Of a stretch of 64,000 bases of DNA, positions 8,919 through 17,467 are shown piece by piece. Location of the stretch: assembly GCA_002418285.1 (NCBI GenBank), contig DIDT01000010.1, positions 50,572-114,571 on the forward strand, in the 5' to 3' direction. Source of the stretch: Phycisphaerales bacterium UBA5793 (lineage in GTDB: Bacteria > Planctomycetota > Phycisphaerae > Phycisphaerales > UBA5793). A model generated the notes under the pieces. It saw nothing but the letters and a program-made list of their open reading frames with translations. It was not told where the DNA came from and did no database searches. Within the stretch, counting starts at the first letter, position 1; each line of letters opens with the position of its first letter. The translations under genes and the position numbers were made by a program.

Positions 8919-10388
8919 TTATCCGAGCAGTTGCAGCACGCTCTGGGCAGTCGAGTTCGCCGTCGCCAGAACTGCGGTCCCGGCCTGGACGAGAATCTGG
9001 GCCCGGGTCATTTTGCTGGTCTCAACCGCAAAGTCGGCGTCCCGAATCTTCGATTCGCTCGCGGTGATGTTCTCGAGGGCCACCTGGAGGGAGCGCATGT
9101 TCGGCTGGATCGTATTGCGCTCGATGGCGCCCAGCTGACCTCGAAGGACCGCGACCTCGTCGATGGATGAGTCGATCACCTTGGACGCGGCAAGGAAGTT
9201 GCCCGAACTGAGGGAATTGGTCCCGCCGGTCTGGAGTGAGTTGAGGTACTGCAACTCGTTATCCAGATAGGTGGCTCCGAGGCGCGAGGCGGCAACGGAC
9301 CGGACCCCGAAGTTGATCTGCTGATTGACATTGACGTTGGGACCCAATTGGAACTGGGCGCCTCCGCCAGTGATATAGAAGATCTTCGAGTTCGCAGTGT
9401 CCTGCGCGAACGCTTCCGTAAGCAGCAGCTCGACGTTGAGTGCGGGTGTCTTGACGGCAATCTCCAGACCCTTGCCGGTGGCAAGGATGCCGTTGACCAC
9501 GGCGGTGACGTCGCGACCGGTGTCGCGCTGATCGCTGATGCGGGTATCGAAGAACTCGCCGGAATCGCCGATCTTCTTGACGCTGACGAATGCGCCGGAG
9601 CCGTACTCGATGCTGGTGAAGACCATGCCCGAGCTAAGATTGCCGGCACTGACCAGGCTGGCCTCGACGCCGGTCGAGTCTTTCAGGCGGTTGACGGCGT
9701 CCACCACGGTCTGGATCGACTGGCCCGAGACGAACTGCAGGACCTGGACGCCGTCCTTGCCGGAGATCTCCAGCGTGAGGCTGCTGAGCAAGGTGCCGTC
9801 GTTGACGGCGCCCGGATAATCGGCCGTGAGAGTGATCTCCGCCGTCTGCGCGGAGCCGAGCACCTGCACATTGACGGGGATATTGGGAGCATTGCCGAAA
9901 CTGGCCCCGAGAATCTTGGTGTTCGCCAGAGCGGAGGTGGGCACGCCGGAGGTGAGATAGTCGAGGGTGCCGTTGAGCAATTGCAGTCCGGCAAAGCTGG
10001 CGGTGTTGCTGATGCGGGTAATGGCATCAATGGCCGAGTCGATCTGCAACTGGTTCGCTTCGAGTTCTTCCTGGGAGACGCCGCCGGTATTGGCGGCCTC
10101 GATGACCAGCCCCTTGATGGAGTTGAGCATCTCGGAGATCTCGCTGAGCGAACCTTCAGTCGTCGCGATGACCGAGCCTGCGCGCTCAGAGTTGGACACA
10201 GCCTTGGTGATGCTGGCCATCTCGCTTCGCAGGCGTTCTGAAGTGATCAGTCCGGCTGGATCATCGGCACCGCGGTTTATGCGCAGGCCGGTTGAGAGCC
10301 GTTCAAGCCGAATGTCCAAGTCTCGGTAGGACCGATTCAGGCTCGATTGAGCGATCATGGATGAAATGTTCGTGTTGATCCTAGCCAT
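8919..10388 (-). CDS. fliC2: Flagellin 2
   Basis: Second filament subunit, also 489 residues. The N-terminus reads MARINTNISSMIAQSSLN and LSTGLRINRGADDPAGLITSE. The C-terminus contains LGAIERNTIQPNMRSLQ and ESKIRDADFAVETSKMTRAQ and ends LQLLG. The central region again has a flagellin-IN-like segment (QTVVDAVNRLKDSTGVEAS) and GRDVTAVVNGI...FYITGGGAQFQLG. It differs from flagellin 1 mostly in the central domain, so the filament may be composite or switchable. It lies downstream of csrA on the same strand and has its own tandem terminators. Confidence 0.96.
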   Translation of the reverse strand: MARINTNISSMIAQSSLNRSYRDLDIRLERLSTGLRINRGADDPAGLITSERLRSEMASITKAVSNSERAGSVIATTEGSLSEISEMLNSIKGLVIEAANTGGVSQEELEANQLQIDSAIDAITRISNTASFAGLQLLNGTLDYLTSGVPTSALANTKILGASFGNAPNIPVNVQVLGSAQTAEITLTADYPGAVNDGTLLSSLTLEISGKDGVQVLQFVSGQSIQTVVDAVNRLKDSTGVEASLVSAGNLSSGMVFTSIEYGSGAFVSVKKIGDSGEFFDTRISDQRDTGRDVTAVVNGILATGKGLEIAVKTPALNVELLLTEAFAQDTANSKIFYITGGGAQFQLGPNVNVNQQINFGVRSVAASRLGATYLDNELQYLNSLQTGGTNSLSSGNFLAASKVIDSSIDEVAVLRGQLGAIERNTIQPNMRSLQVALENITASESKIRDADFAVETSKMTRAQILVQAGTAVLATANSTAQSVLQLLG

Positions 10389-10390
10389 GG

Positions 10391-10402
10391 CAATCCTCCT
10401 TG
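10391..10402 (-). promoter_or_regulatory. Flagellin 2 ribosome-binding site with CsrA-like core
   Basis: Minus-strand CAAGGAGGATTG directly precedes the ATG. It combines an excellent Shine-Dalgarno (AGGAGG) with the CsrA core CARGGA. Given csrA and fliW immediately upstream, translational control of this leader is likely, by inference from the known FliW-CsrA-flagellin circuit. Confidence 0.5.
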
Positions 10403-10513
10403 ATTGAGGCTACTGGTCGTGTCGACTGGCTCGGCTGGCGTGTTGGGCGCCTGGTTGTGTCTCGAGCCTGCAATGCGCGGCGAACTCCGGCCGCGTGAAA
10501 TGCTCCTGATCGT

Positions 10514-10834
10514 TCATGCGGTCTTGCACTTGAGCGCATCAAGCCCGGGTCCCCTGATGGGGTTTCGAGCCCGTCGTGAGGCGCCCCCCGGCGTCGGCCC
10601 GCGAGCGGATTGCGCCGCGGACACCTTGATACCGTCGAGTTGGCGCTGGTCGAAACGAGCGGCCTCCTCGTTCTCGGTCTTGATCGCGTCATAAACTTCT
10701 TTGCGGTGAACAGCGACGCTGGTCGGGGCGTTGATTCCGATTCGAACCTTGTCACCCCTGACATCGACGACGGTGACCTCGATGTGATCACCAATCATGA
10801 TCGTTTCATCGCGCTGACGTGAGAGCACAAGCAT
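10514..10834 (-). CDS. csrA: Carbon storage regulator CsrA
   Basis: RNA-binding translational regulator. From the ATG at 10834 the protein reads MLVLSRQRDETIMIGD, followed by a VTVVDVRGDKVRIGI core and VHRKEVYDAI, all diagnostic of CsrA. It is 106 residues, against 60-75 usually. The extra C-terminal tail of about 45 residues is rich in Arg, Gly, Ala and Pro and is probably disordered. The upstream in-frame extension of 19 codons is not CsrA-like, so the later start was chosen. It sits between fliW and flagellin 2, the arrangement expected for FliW-controlled repression of flagellin translation. Confidence 0.93.
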   Translation of the reverse strand: MLVLSRQRDETIMIGDHIEVTVVDVRGDKVRIGINAPTSVAVHRKEVYDAIKTENEEAARFDQRQLDGIKVSAAQSARGPTPGGASRRARNPIRGPGLDALKCKTA

Positions 10835-10947
10835 TCCGTTGCTCCATTTGATCAGGGCGCACTCCCTGCGCCATTTCGCCAGCCTTCCCACAACATGCGT
10901 CTGATCCGAAGACCTGACGCACCCGCGCTTGTCGCAGCAGGCGTGGA

Positions 10948-11394
10948 TCAGGCCGAGGCCGCGTGAGCGGTCTGACCGACTTCCACGAGCCGATGTCGCG
11001 TCGACCAGCGTTGATCGGCGAGCACGAGTTGCTCACCGACGCGCTGCTCGACGTTGATGACAAGGGGCCCTTGCAGGTTGCCCGTCAGGCTCTCGCCGTA
11101 GCGATTGACGATGACCAGCACCTGCGCCTCTTCGAGCGACTTGAGCCCGAGATTCGCCGCCTGGTCGTCACGAATCGGTACTTCGTATCCCGTGACGAAC
11201 AGACTCGGATCCGTCACCACAAAAGCCAGTTCCGGGGCATCCACTGACTGAAGCCAGTAGAAGACACCTTCCGGGTTGGGCTGGAGCAGGGCGAACCTGG
11301 TCTGGTTCGAAAACCCCAGCAGACCTGACTTGAATGTGATGATCCGATCGGCATCGATCTCCACGGTGCCAAAACGACTCGTCTTCACGTTCAT
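10948..11394 (-). CDS. fliW: Flagellar assembly factor FliW
   Basis: FliW binds both flagellin and CsrA and relieves CsrA repression of flagellin translation. From the ATG at 11394 the protein is 148 residues: MNVKTSRFGTVEID, ITFKSGLLGF, RFALLQPNPEGVFYWLQSVD, and later PLVINVEQRVGEQLVL. This matches the family in length and motif order. The longer in-frame extension of 27 codons lacks family similarity. It lies 113 bp upstream of csrA and downstream of flgL. Confidence 0.92.
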   Translation of the reverse strand: MNVKTSRFGTVEIDADRIITFKSGLLGFSNQTRFALLQPNPEGVFYWLQSVDAPELAFVVTDPSLFVTGYEVPIRDDQAANLGLKSLEEAQVLVIVNRYGESLTGNLQGPLVINVEQRVGEQLVLADQRWSTRHRLVEVGQTAHAASA

Positions 11395-11460
11395 TTGAAC
11401 GCTCCAATTGTTCGGCCGAACCATCCTGGTCGCACCGGCCCACTCCTTGGACCGGCGTGC

Positions 11461-11498
11461 GGGGTCCCCAATCACATTCGCTGGCGATTGGAGTCCCC
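11461..11498 (-). terminator. Imperfect hairpin between flgL and fliW
   Basis: Arms GGGGTCCCCAATC and GATTGGAGTCCCC pair over 13 positions with two mismatches around a 12-nt loop, in the 166-bp gap between flgL and fliW. There is no clear T-run, so it may be an attenuator, an RNA-processing site or a weak terminator. Confidence 0.35.
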
Positions 11499-11560
11499 TC
11501 GTCCATGTTCACCCGGTGATGCGGCCGAGGCACCTCCGGGTCTTTCTATCAGCTCATCTC

Positions 11561-13552
11561 TCAGCCCAGGAATCGAAACAAACTCAAGCTCCCCAATTGC
11601 GAGGTGGTGACCATCGCGGCTTGCAACTGTGTCTGAAGCGTCGCAAATCGAATGGACGCTTCGTTGTAGTCGACATCACGAATCTGGCTCACCATGCTTA
11701 CATCCAGCAACTGTCGGTCCTCTTCACGCGTCCGGATCGCCTTGACCCGGTTCGCCCGCTGCCCGAGCACGGCCCGGGCTTGCGCCAGCCGATCCACGTC
11801 GGCTGTGAGGTTCTCTCCAGCAAACGTGATGCCAAGCGAATCATCGTTCATCAGGGCGTCTCGGAGGTTCACGAGGTGGGTCAGCACACTGTCCACCTCG
11901 ATAGTTGCGCGATCTTCGCCGGCAATAGTTGCGCCTGAGGCGCTCACGGCGATGCCAAGATCAGCTGCCGCGCGCGAGCCGTTCTGCGCTTCAATGAAGA
12001 ACGTGCCGCCTCCACCGGTGAGATCCGTGAGCGTCAGGCCATTGGGCCCGTCGGTCAGACTCATATCAAACGTCCCGGGCGGGGCGGCGGCGTTCGTGAT
12101 GTCGATGACATCCTGGACCGTCTCAGCGCCAGCGAGATCGACATCGAAGAAGGAGCCGTCGCTTAGATGCACACGGAAGTCGATGTCAAGGGCCGGGTTG
12201 GGCAAACCTGTGATCGGATCCACCGAGCCGCTGCGGATTTCCACTCCGCGCCCGTTGTTGAAATCTGTCAGTTGTGTTGACGAAGCGAAGGACCGTACTC
12301 CCAGATCGGTCGCCGTCGTTCCGCCGGTGGTCTCGGCAATCGACATCGCGCTGCCGGAAAGTTCGTTAATGAGATTGACGTGCTGGCCATCGTCGGCAAT
12401 CTCAAGCCGGGCGCCGATGCCGGTTCGCGCCACGGCGTTGGCCAGATCCTGAAGCGTGTTGACGCCCGAGACGTCGACGGTTCGCACCTGGCCTGCGTTT
12501 CCAATAACAAAGTCGCTCAGGGGAGCAAGACCGGGCACATCCGAAATATCGGTGAGCATCGTCAGGCGCGGATCGACGTCGGCCCCATCCGGAGATGCGT
12601 TCGTAAACGCCGCCTGCGACAGTCCCAAGTCGGCCGCGGCCGTCCCGGCGCCGATCTCGCCAATGGTCAGCGTCAGTGGGGCCACCACATCGAGTCCCAA
12701 CCCGTTGGCGGTCGAATTGATGCCAACGCGGCCGGGTCCAAGGATCGTTGTGCTCGTATCCGATTCCAGGGTGGCGATCGCATCGTCGATGAGATCGATG
12801 ACGTCCTGCACGGTAACGGCGCCGGACAGATCGACTTGCGTGGAGCCGACGCCGCCAACATCGATACTGATCATCCCCAGATCGACCCCGAGGCCGCGGG
12901 CTCCGTTCATGTCGGCGACGAGCATCGTGCCTACCAGGTCTGGGTTGAGGTCACGATCGCCCTGGACCCGCGCGGAGAGCGCACCAAACGCACGGTCGAG
13001 CGGCAGGGTGACCTCAAGGGGCTCGCCGACGCCCAGATCGAGATGGAGGCCGGACTTGGTTCCGGTGTAGCGGTATCCGCCAAGCGTGGACTCCACGGGC
13101 GCGCGACCAATCTGACTGCCGCCGAAGATGTAGTTCGTCGTGAATTTCGAGTTGGCGAGATCCACCATCTCGTTGATCATGGCGTTGATGACCTCGGCCT
13201 GATTGCGTCGGGTCTCAGTGTCGCCGCCGATACCGATCATCTGCGACGCGACGTCTCGCGCCTGAAGGATGATGTCGGTGGCTTCGCCCAGCGCCCCGTC
13301 GGCAATATTCATGAACGATTCGGCCTGATCGAAGTTGCGGAATCGCTGTTCGCGGATGTCCATGCCGCGCTGCAGCGTCTGGATGAGTGACGCTCCGATG
13401 GGGTTGTCGCTTGGTTTGTTGATCGCCAAGCCGCTGGCCAGTTGGACCTGTGTTTCGAGCAGTTGCTGGCTCGTGCGCGTCAGGTTACCCAGCATGGCCT
13501 GGGTGGTCAGGGCGATCGGTACGCGGGCGAGGTTGCTGGGTATGGCGCTCAT
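11561..13552 (-). CDS. flgL: Flagellar hook-filament junction protein FlgL, enlarged
   Basis: Junction protein between hook and filament, exported by the flagellar apparatus. From the ATG at 13552 it starts MSAIPSNLARVPIALTTQAML, with the flagellin-like helix LASGLAINKPSDNPIGASL and later FMNIADGALGEATDII, and ends in a flagellin-like helix (VSQIRDVDYNEASIRFATLQ...LFRFLG). At 663 residues it is about twice the enterobacterial FlgL. The excess is a central region holding three related modules (about residues 226-311, 347-421 and 437-535). Each has a VQDVID- or LQDLANAV-type flagellin-IN motif and closes with an A/T-DLG-hydrophobic motif. It lies 2 bp downstream of flgK. The upstream in-frame extension of 78 codons is not FlgL-like. 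Confidence 0.92.
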   Translation of the reverse strand: MSAIPSNLARVPIALTTQAMLGNLTRTSQQLLETQVQLASGLAINKPSDNPIGASLIQTLQRGMDIREQRFRNFDQAESFMNIADGALGEATDIILQARDVASQMIGIGGDTETRRNQAEVINAMINEMVDLANSKFTTNYIFGGSQIGRAPVESTLGGYRYTGTKSGLHLDLGVGEPLEVTLPLDRAFGALSARVQGDRDLNPDLVGTMLVADMNGARGLGVDLGMISIDVGGVGSTQVDLSGAVTVQDVIDLIDDAIATLESDTSTTILGPGRVGINSTANGLGLDVVAPLTLTIGEIGAGTAAADLGLSQAAFTNASPDGADVDPRLTMLTDISDVPGLAPLSDFVIGNAGQVRTVDVSGVNTLQDLANAVARTGIGARLEIADDGQHVNLINELSGSAMSIAETTGGTTATDLGVRSFASSTQLTDFNNGRGVEIRSGSVDPITGLPNPALDIDFRVHLSDGSFFDVDLAGAETVQDVIDITNAAAPPGTFDMSLTDGPNGLTLTDLTGGGGTFFIEAQNGSRAAADLGIAVSASGATIAGEDRATIEVDSVLTHLVNLRDALMNDDSLGITFAGENLTADVDRLAQARAVLGQRANRVKAIRTREEDRQLLDVSMVSQIRDVDYNEASIRFATLQTQLQAAMVTTSQLGSLSLFRFLG

Positions 13553-13554
13553 GG

Positions 13555-15261
13555 TTAGATGATGCTCATGAGGGTCTGCATGAGTTGGTCGACCACGCTG
13601 ATGTACTTCGCAGCCGCCTCGTATTGGCGCTGAAAGTTGAGCAGATTGACGGCTTCTTCGTCGAGGCTGACGCCGCTGACAGCCGCACGCTGCGCCTGCA
13701 GGCTTTCCTTGACCAGTTTGGTGGAGGCTGCCTCGCCAATCGAGGTCCGCGAGCGGATGGCCAGCGATTCCACGCTGGAGTTCCACGATTCGGGAAGGGT
13801 GAGCCCGCCGAGCGAATCAAGCGGCTGGGTGCTCAGTCTGGAGATGTCCAGCGCGGTGCCGTTGGATCCGAAGATGTGCTCCGACCCAGCCGCGAGATAC
13901 GACGCATCATTCAGAACCGTCGAATTGATGCCGATGTCCTGGGCGTTCTCACCCGTAAAGAACGTATTGACGCCCAGCCCGGCGAGGACACCGGAAGTGT
14001 CATCGCTGAAAGTCAGCGAGTATCCGTCGGCAGCGGTCAGGCTCAGACGGCCGTCAGGTGTGACGGCTGCTGTAATGTTCGCGGGTCCGATGGTCGTGTT
14101 GATCGCGGTGACGAGATCATCCAGGCTCATATCCGCGCCGACGCCGTCGAGGTCGATGTCAATCTGGAATGACGTACGCTCCCCCGTGGAATCATGCGTG
14201 AGGTGCAGCAGTACACTGCCGTTCACGATCTGGAATGGCAGGCCCGCGGCGCTGCTGTTGAGAGCGGCCGTTGTGTCAGCAACGCGATAGGTGCCTTCGA
14301 CGTTCTCGAAGCCTTTTCCGCCCTGACCTTGCGAGTGAATGCGATTAACTTCGAAGATGAGGGTCGAAGCGAGGCTGTCGAGATCGCTGATCACGCCATC
14401 GACGATGTCGGAGCGAGCACTGGTCAGGGCGCCAAGCGAACCACTGGTGATGTTGAGATCGGCGCCGTCGGCCCGGGTTTCGATCACGGTTTCGACGCCG
14501 TTGGCAGTCGTGCGGGTGTCCATGGTCAGCCCGCGCGAGGTACTGCCAAGCAGCAGCGGCGTCGAGCCGACGAAGATGTCGATGGTCCCGGAGGGTTGCT
14601 CGACGACTGAAACATCCATGTAGCCGGCCAGTTCATCGACCAGTTGATCGCGCTGATCGCGTAGAGACGAAGCGGTCCCCTGCCCCTGCTCCGCCTGAAC
14701 AATCGAGACATTCATCGATGCAATCTGTGAAAGCAGTTCATCTGCTCGATCCACCTGAAGGGCCATGTCTCGATCGATCTGGTTGCGCACGGCGACGTAA
14801 TCGCCGCGCGTGTCCTGCAAGCGACCTGCAAGGCTGACGCCTTCCTGCACGACCAGTGTTCTGACCGAAAGATCTCCGGGGTTGTTGGCCAGCTCCGACC
14901 ACGAGTTGAAGAACCGAGTCAGCGCGGAGGAGAGGTCCGAGTCGGTCATTTCGCTCTGGACGGCTTCGATCTGGCTGAAGAGGTTCTGGCGCGTCAGGGC
15001 GCTTTGCTCATCGCCGATGGCCCCGCGAATGCGTGCGTTGATGGCTTCGTCAACGTGCCGACGAATGGCGGACAGCATGACCCCGCCGCCCGTTGACGAA
15101 TTGAGACCGAGTCGATCACCGGTCAGTGGTGAGGCAACAGCCGTTTGCCGGGTAAAGCCCGGCGTGGTGGCGTTGGCCATGTTGTTGCCCGTGATCTGAA
15201 GCGCCGCCTGGGCATAGTTGAGGGCGGTGCGACCGATCTGAAGGGCGCTGGTCAGGCCCAT
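13555..15261 (-). CDS. flgK: Flagellar hook-associated protein FlgK
   Basis: First hook-filament junction protein (HAP1), 568 residues against about 547 in E. coli. The N-terminus (MGLTSALQIGRTALNYAQAA, ITGNNMANATTPGFTRQ) and C-terminus (VSLDEEAVNLLNFQRQYEAAAKYISV, LMQTLMSII) are canonical rod/hook-type helices. The middle has the FlgK pattern ALTRFFNSWSELANNPGDLS and an SRGLTMDTRTTANG region. It is placed between flgN and flgL, with gaps of 10 bp and 2 bp, indicating one transcript. Confidence 0.96.
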   Translation of the reverse strand: MGLTSALQIGRTALNYAQAALQITGNNMANATTPGFTRQTAVASPLTGDRLGLNSSTGGGVMLSAIRRHVDEAINARIRGAIGDEQSALTRQNLFSQIEAVQSEMTDSDLSSALTRFFNSWSELANNPGDLSVRTLVVQEGVSLAGRLQDTRGDYVAVRNQIDRDMALQVDRADELLSQIASMNVSIVQAEQGQGTASSLRDQRDQLVDELAGYMDVSVVEQPSGTIDIFVGSTPLLLGSTSRGLTMDTRTTANGVETVIETRADGADLNITSGSLGALTSARSDIVDGVISDLDSLASTLIFEVNRIHSQGQGGKGFENVEGTYRVADTTAALNSSAAGLPFQIVNGSVLLHLTHDSTGERTSFQIDIDLDGVGADMSLDDLVTAINTTIGPANITAAVTPDGRLSLTAADGYSLTFSDDTSGVLAGLGVNTFFTGENAQDIGINSTVLNDASYLAAGSEHIFGSNGTALDISRLSTQPLDSLGGLTLPESWNSSVESLAIRSRTSIGEAASTKLVKESLQAQRAAVSGVSLDEEAVNLLNFQRQYEAAAKYISVVDQLMQTLMSII

Positions 15262-15271
15262 GGTGCGCTCC

Positions 15272-15802
15272 TCATGTCCTCAGGTCCAGTCCACCACACA
15301 TGGCTGCGTTGACGCCAATACGTCCGTCGCGGCCGTACAACTTGGTCTTGCTTAACCCCGCCTGGATCGTCTGCATCAGGCCGGACACGTGGCCGAGCAG
15401 TGATTCACAACTCTCGCGCAACACTCCACCGGCCTGCTGCACCGCGGTGATGCTTTCGCGCAGTGATTCGCCGAGTTCAATGAGAAGACTCTGGGCCGGC
15501 TCTCCGACGGCCTCGGCCAGATCCGAAAGGCGTACCTCGTTGTCACAGGTGATGCCGAGCGCGCTGGCGAGTGTGGCCGCGACGACCTTGCGTCGCTGCT
15601 CAAGGCGGTCGATGGAATCGACGAATTCACGTTCCTTCTTCAGGCACAAAACCAGTCTTGCAGTATTCGCAGTGCGCAAACATTCCTGTGAGTCAGTGAT
15701 GCACTGGAGCAGGTTTTGGTTCAGCGTGATTGCTTCGCGCAGAATCTGCCCGAGGCGTTGCACGCAGATGCCAATTCCTGTTCCGGTGCGCAATTCAGGC
15801 AT
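15272..15802 (-). CDS. flgN: FlgN-like flagellar export chaperone
   Basis: A 176-residue, largely alpha-helical cytoplasmic protein with the general FlgN pattern: a heptad-rich middle (LVLCLKKEREFVDSIDRLEQRR) and a short conserved C-terminal tail resembling GVNAAMCGGLDLRT. FlgN keeps FlgK and FlgL in an export-competent state. The position directly upstream of flgK and flgL supports this more than sequence does. The ATG at 15802 overlaps the preceding gene by 8 bp; an in-frame start 6 codons upstream is possible. Confidence 0.72.
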   Translation of the reverse strand: MPELRTGTGIGICVQRLGQILREAITLNQNLLQCITDSQECLRTANTARLVLCLKKEREFVDSIDRLEQRRKVVAATLASALGITCDNEVRLSDLAEAVGEPAQSLLIELGESLRESITAVQQAGGVLRESCESLLGHVSGLMQTIQAGLSKTKLYGRDGRIGVNAAMCGGLDLRT

Positions 15803-16283
15803 GTTCCGGTCTCCGTTCAATCACATCCAGCCGCCGCCCGGTCGTATCTGCGGCCACACTCTTCGGATTGAGCAAACGGCGCGCCACCTGCTCAACGAGC
15901 CCAGTGCGCATGTTGTGCACGATGTCCTTAGCGACTTCCGCTTCGATCAGGGGTCGCAGGGCTTTTTCACCCTCAGACTTCTTGAACAGACCACTTTCAA
16001 GCGGGTCCTCGCGGAGCTTCTCAAGAACCGGAGCGATCAACGTCTGGGCAACGAGTTCCTCGACGTTTCGATAGACCTTTGCCTCGCGCTGTTGTGGCGT
16101 CTCATTCGACTTCATGACCCGGCCGATGAGTTTCGAGAAGTCCCTGAGCCCCGTCGGCTGGGTCGAAACGACCTCGCCCGCGTCGGCCCGCTCCTGCCAC
16201 GGGTTCATGCGCGGCGTCGGTCCGATCGGATCGGAAAACCCTGAAGCGAAGGATCGGAATTGAGAGGTATCAACCATGCTCAT
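15795..16283 (-). CDS. flgJ: FlgJ-type rod-binding protein without muramidase domain
   Basis: A 162-residue protein whose C-terminal half matches the rod-binding (FlgJ N-terminal) domain: LVAQTLIAPVLEKLRED, LESGLFKKSEGEKALRPLIE, AEVAKDIVHNMRTGLVEQVARRL. Enterobacterial FlgJ adds a peptidoglycan hydrolase domain, which is absent here, so cell-wall opening must use another enzyme. The N-terminal 70 residues are low in known motifs. Its start overlaps the flgI stop in an ATGA junction, and its position after flgI is the standard order. Confidence 0.72.
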   Translation of the reverse strand: MSMVDTSQFRSFASGFSDPIGPTPRMNPWQERADAGEVVSTQPTGLRDFSKLIGRVMKSNETPQQREAKVYRNVEELVAQTLIAPVLEKLREDPLESGLFKKSEGEKALRPLIEAEVAKDIVHNMRTGLVEQVARRLLNPKSVAADTTGRRLDVIERRPEHA

Positions 16284-17422
16284 TGCGGTGCATCGATCAG
16301 TTCTGCGTGCAGGGCGCCGAGTCGTTTGAGTTCGTAGATGACATCCACACGCGTATCGAAATCGACCTTGAGCGCATCGAGGGCGTCGAACAGGTCCGCC
16401 AGCCGGGCCTTGGTAGTGGGCAAGCCATCATCGACGGTGCTCAGCTTGACCTGGGCCTCCGTGGAGAAGATCGGATCGGCAGCTGAGGGAATCGGCGGCG
16501 GCGTAATGCGGGTGATGGACAACCCCCTGGCGGAAATCACCACGGGGGAGATCTGCACGTCTCCATTCAACGCGATCACACCGGCGCGGCGGTTGATGAC
16601 CACGCGGGCGGGCAGTTCGAGCAGGCTCGTGTCGATCTGCATCGTCAGGACGTAGTTGAGTGTCGCGGTACGACGCTCCCACGCCCAATCACTGATGGAG
16701 AGCACGACCTCATTGGGCGAACGAACGGTGGCACGACCCTCCCCACCGGAGGGGCCGACTTGCAATTGCTGCGTGATCTGATCTGCGAGCATGTTTGCCA
16801 CGGGGTAACCCGCGTACTGAGGCCGGATGACAAGCGTCACCTCGCGCGATCCTTCGACAAATGCGTTGGCCCGCACGTCGCTGAGCATGTGCAGACCGCC
16901 GCGGATGACGCCCACACGTGGATTGGTTGGATCGACATCGATCGGGCCGGAAACCCATGCGTCGACATCTGAGTACTTCGAGAAGCGGACAAAGCTCTGC
17001 GTGAGCATGCCGCCCTTGAGGCTCTTGGCGTTTCCCAGGACAGATACGGTTGCATCGAGTTGATCACCTTCGCGGGCGCCGGTCTCAGGCACAAGGCAAC
17101 TGATGCTGACGATTGCGACGCTGTCAGAAGACTGGAGATCGCTGGGCGAGGTCACACCCATCCCGTTGTTGCGGTAAAACTCGGCAAGGAACTTGGCGGG
17201 GTATTCGCTCCGACGAGCAGAATCACCGGAACCATTGAGCCCGACGACCAAGCCCATGCCGGTCAGTTGATTGTGCTCCAGACCCTTGACGCGCACGAGC
17301 GTCTGCACGTCAGTCGCGATGGCGACGCCTGCCGTGCCGGCGATGATCCACGCTGCGGCGCAACTTGCCAGGGCCGCGGAGAGTGTGCTGCTCGAGTGCC
17401 TGCATTTCATTAGTGACTCCAT
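16280..17422 (-). CDS. flgI: Flagellar P-ring protein FlgI
   Basis: Periplasmic P-ring subunit around the rod, 380 residues with a signal peptide (hydrophobic segment ending near AGVAIATDV). The mature N-terminus carries the hallmark VRVKGLEHNQLTGMGLVVGL and NGSGDS, followed by MGVTSPSDLQSSDSVAIVSISC. C-terminal motifs such as VVINRRAGVIALNGDVQISPVVIS are also typical. A Shine-Dalgarno GGAG precedes the ATG at 17422. Presence of P- and L-ring genes implies a true outer membrane and peptidoglycan layer. Confidence 0.95.
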   Translation of the reverse strand: MESLMKCRHSSSTLSAALASCAAAWIIAGTAGVAIATDVQTLVRVKGLEHNQLTGMGLVVGLNGSGDSARRSEYPAKFLAEFYRNNGMGVTSPSDLQSSDSVAIVSISCLVPETGAREGDQLDATVSVLGNAKSLKGGMLTQSFVRFSKYSDVDAWVSGPIDVDPTNPRVGVIRGGLHMLSDVRANAFVEGSREVTLVIRPQYAGYPVANMLADQITQQLQVGPSGGEGRATVRSPNEVVLSISDWAWERRTATLNYVLTMQIDTSLLELPARVVINRRAGVIALNGDVQISPVVISARGLSITRITPPPIPSAADPIFSTEAQVKLSTVDDGLPTTKARLADLFDALDALKVDFDTRVDVIYELKRLGALHAELIDAPQ

Positions 17423-17467
17423 TGCTTTCTCCAGTAACCCGTCTGCCCCGCCGGTCTGGCGCTGAAT

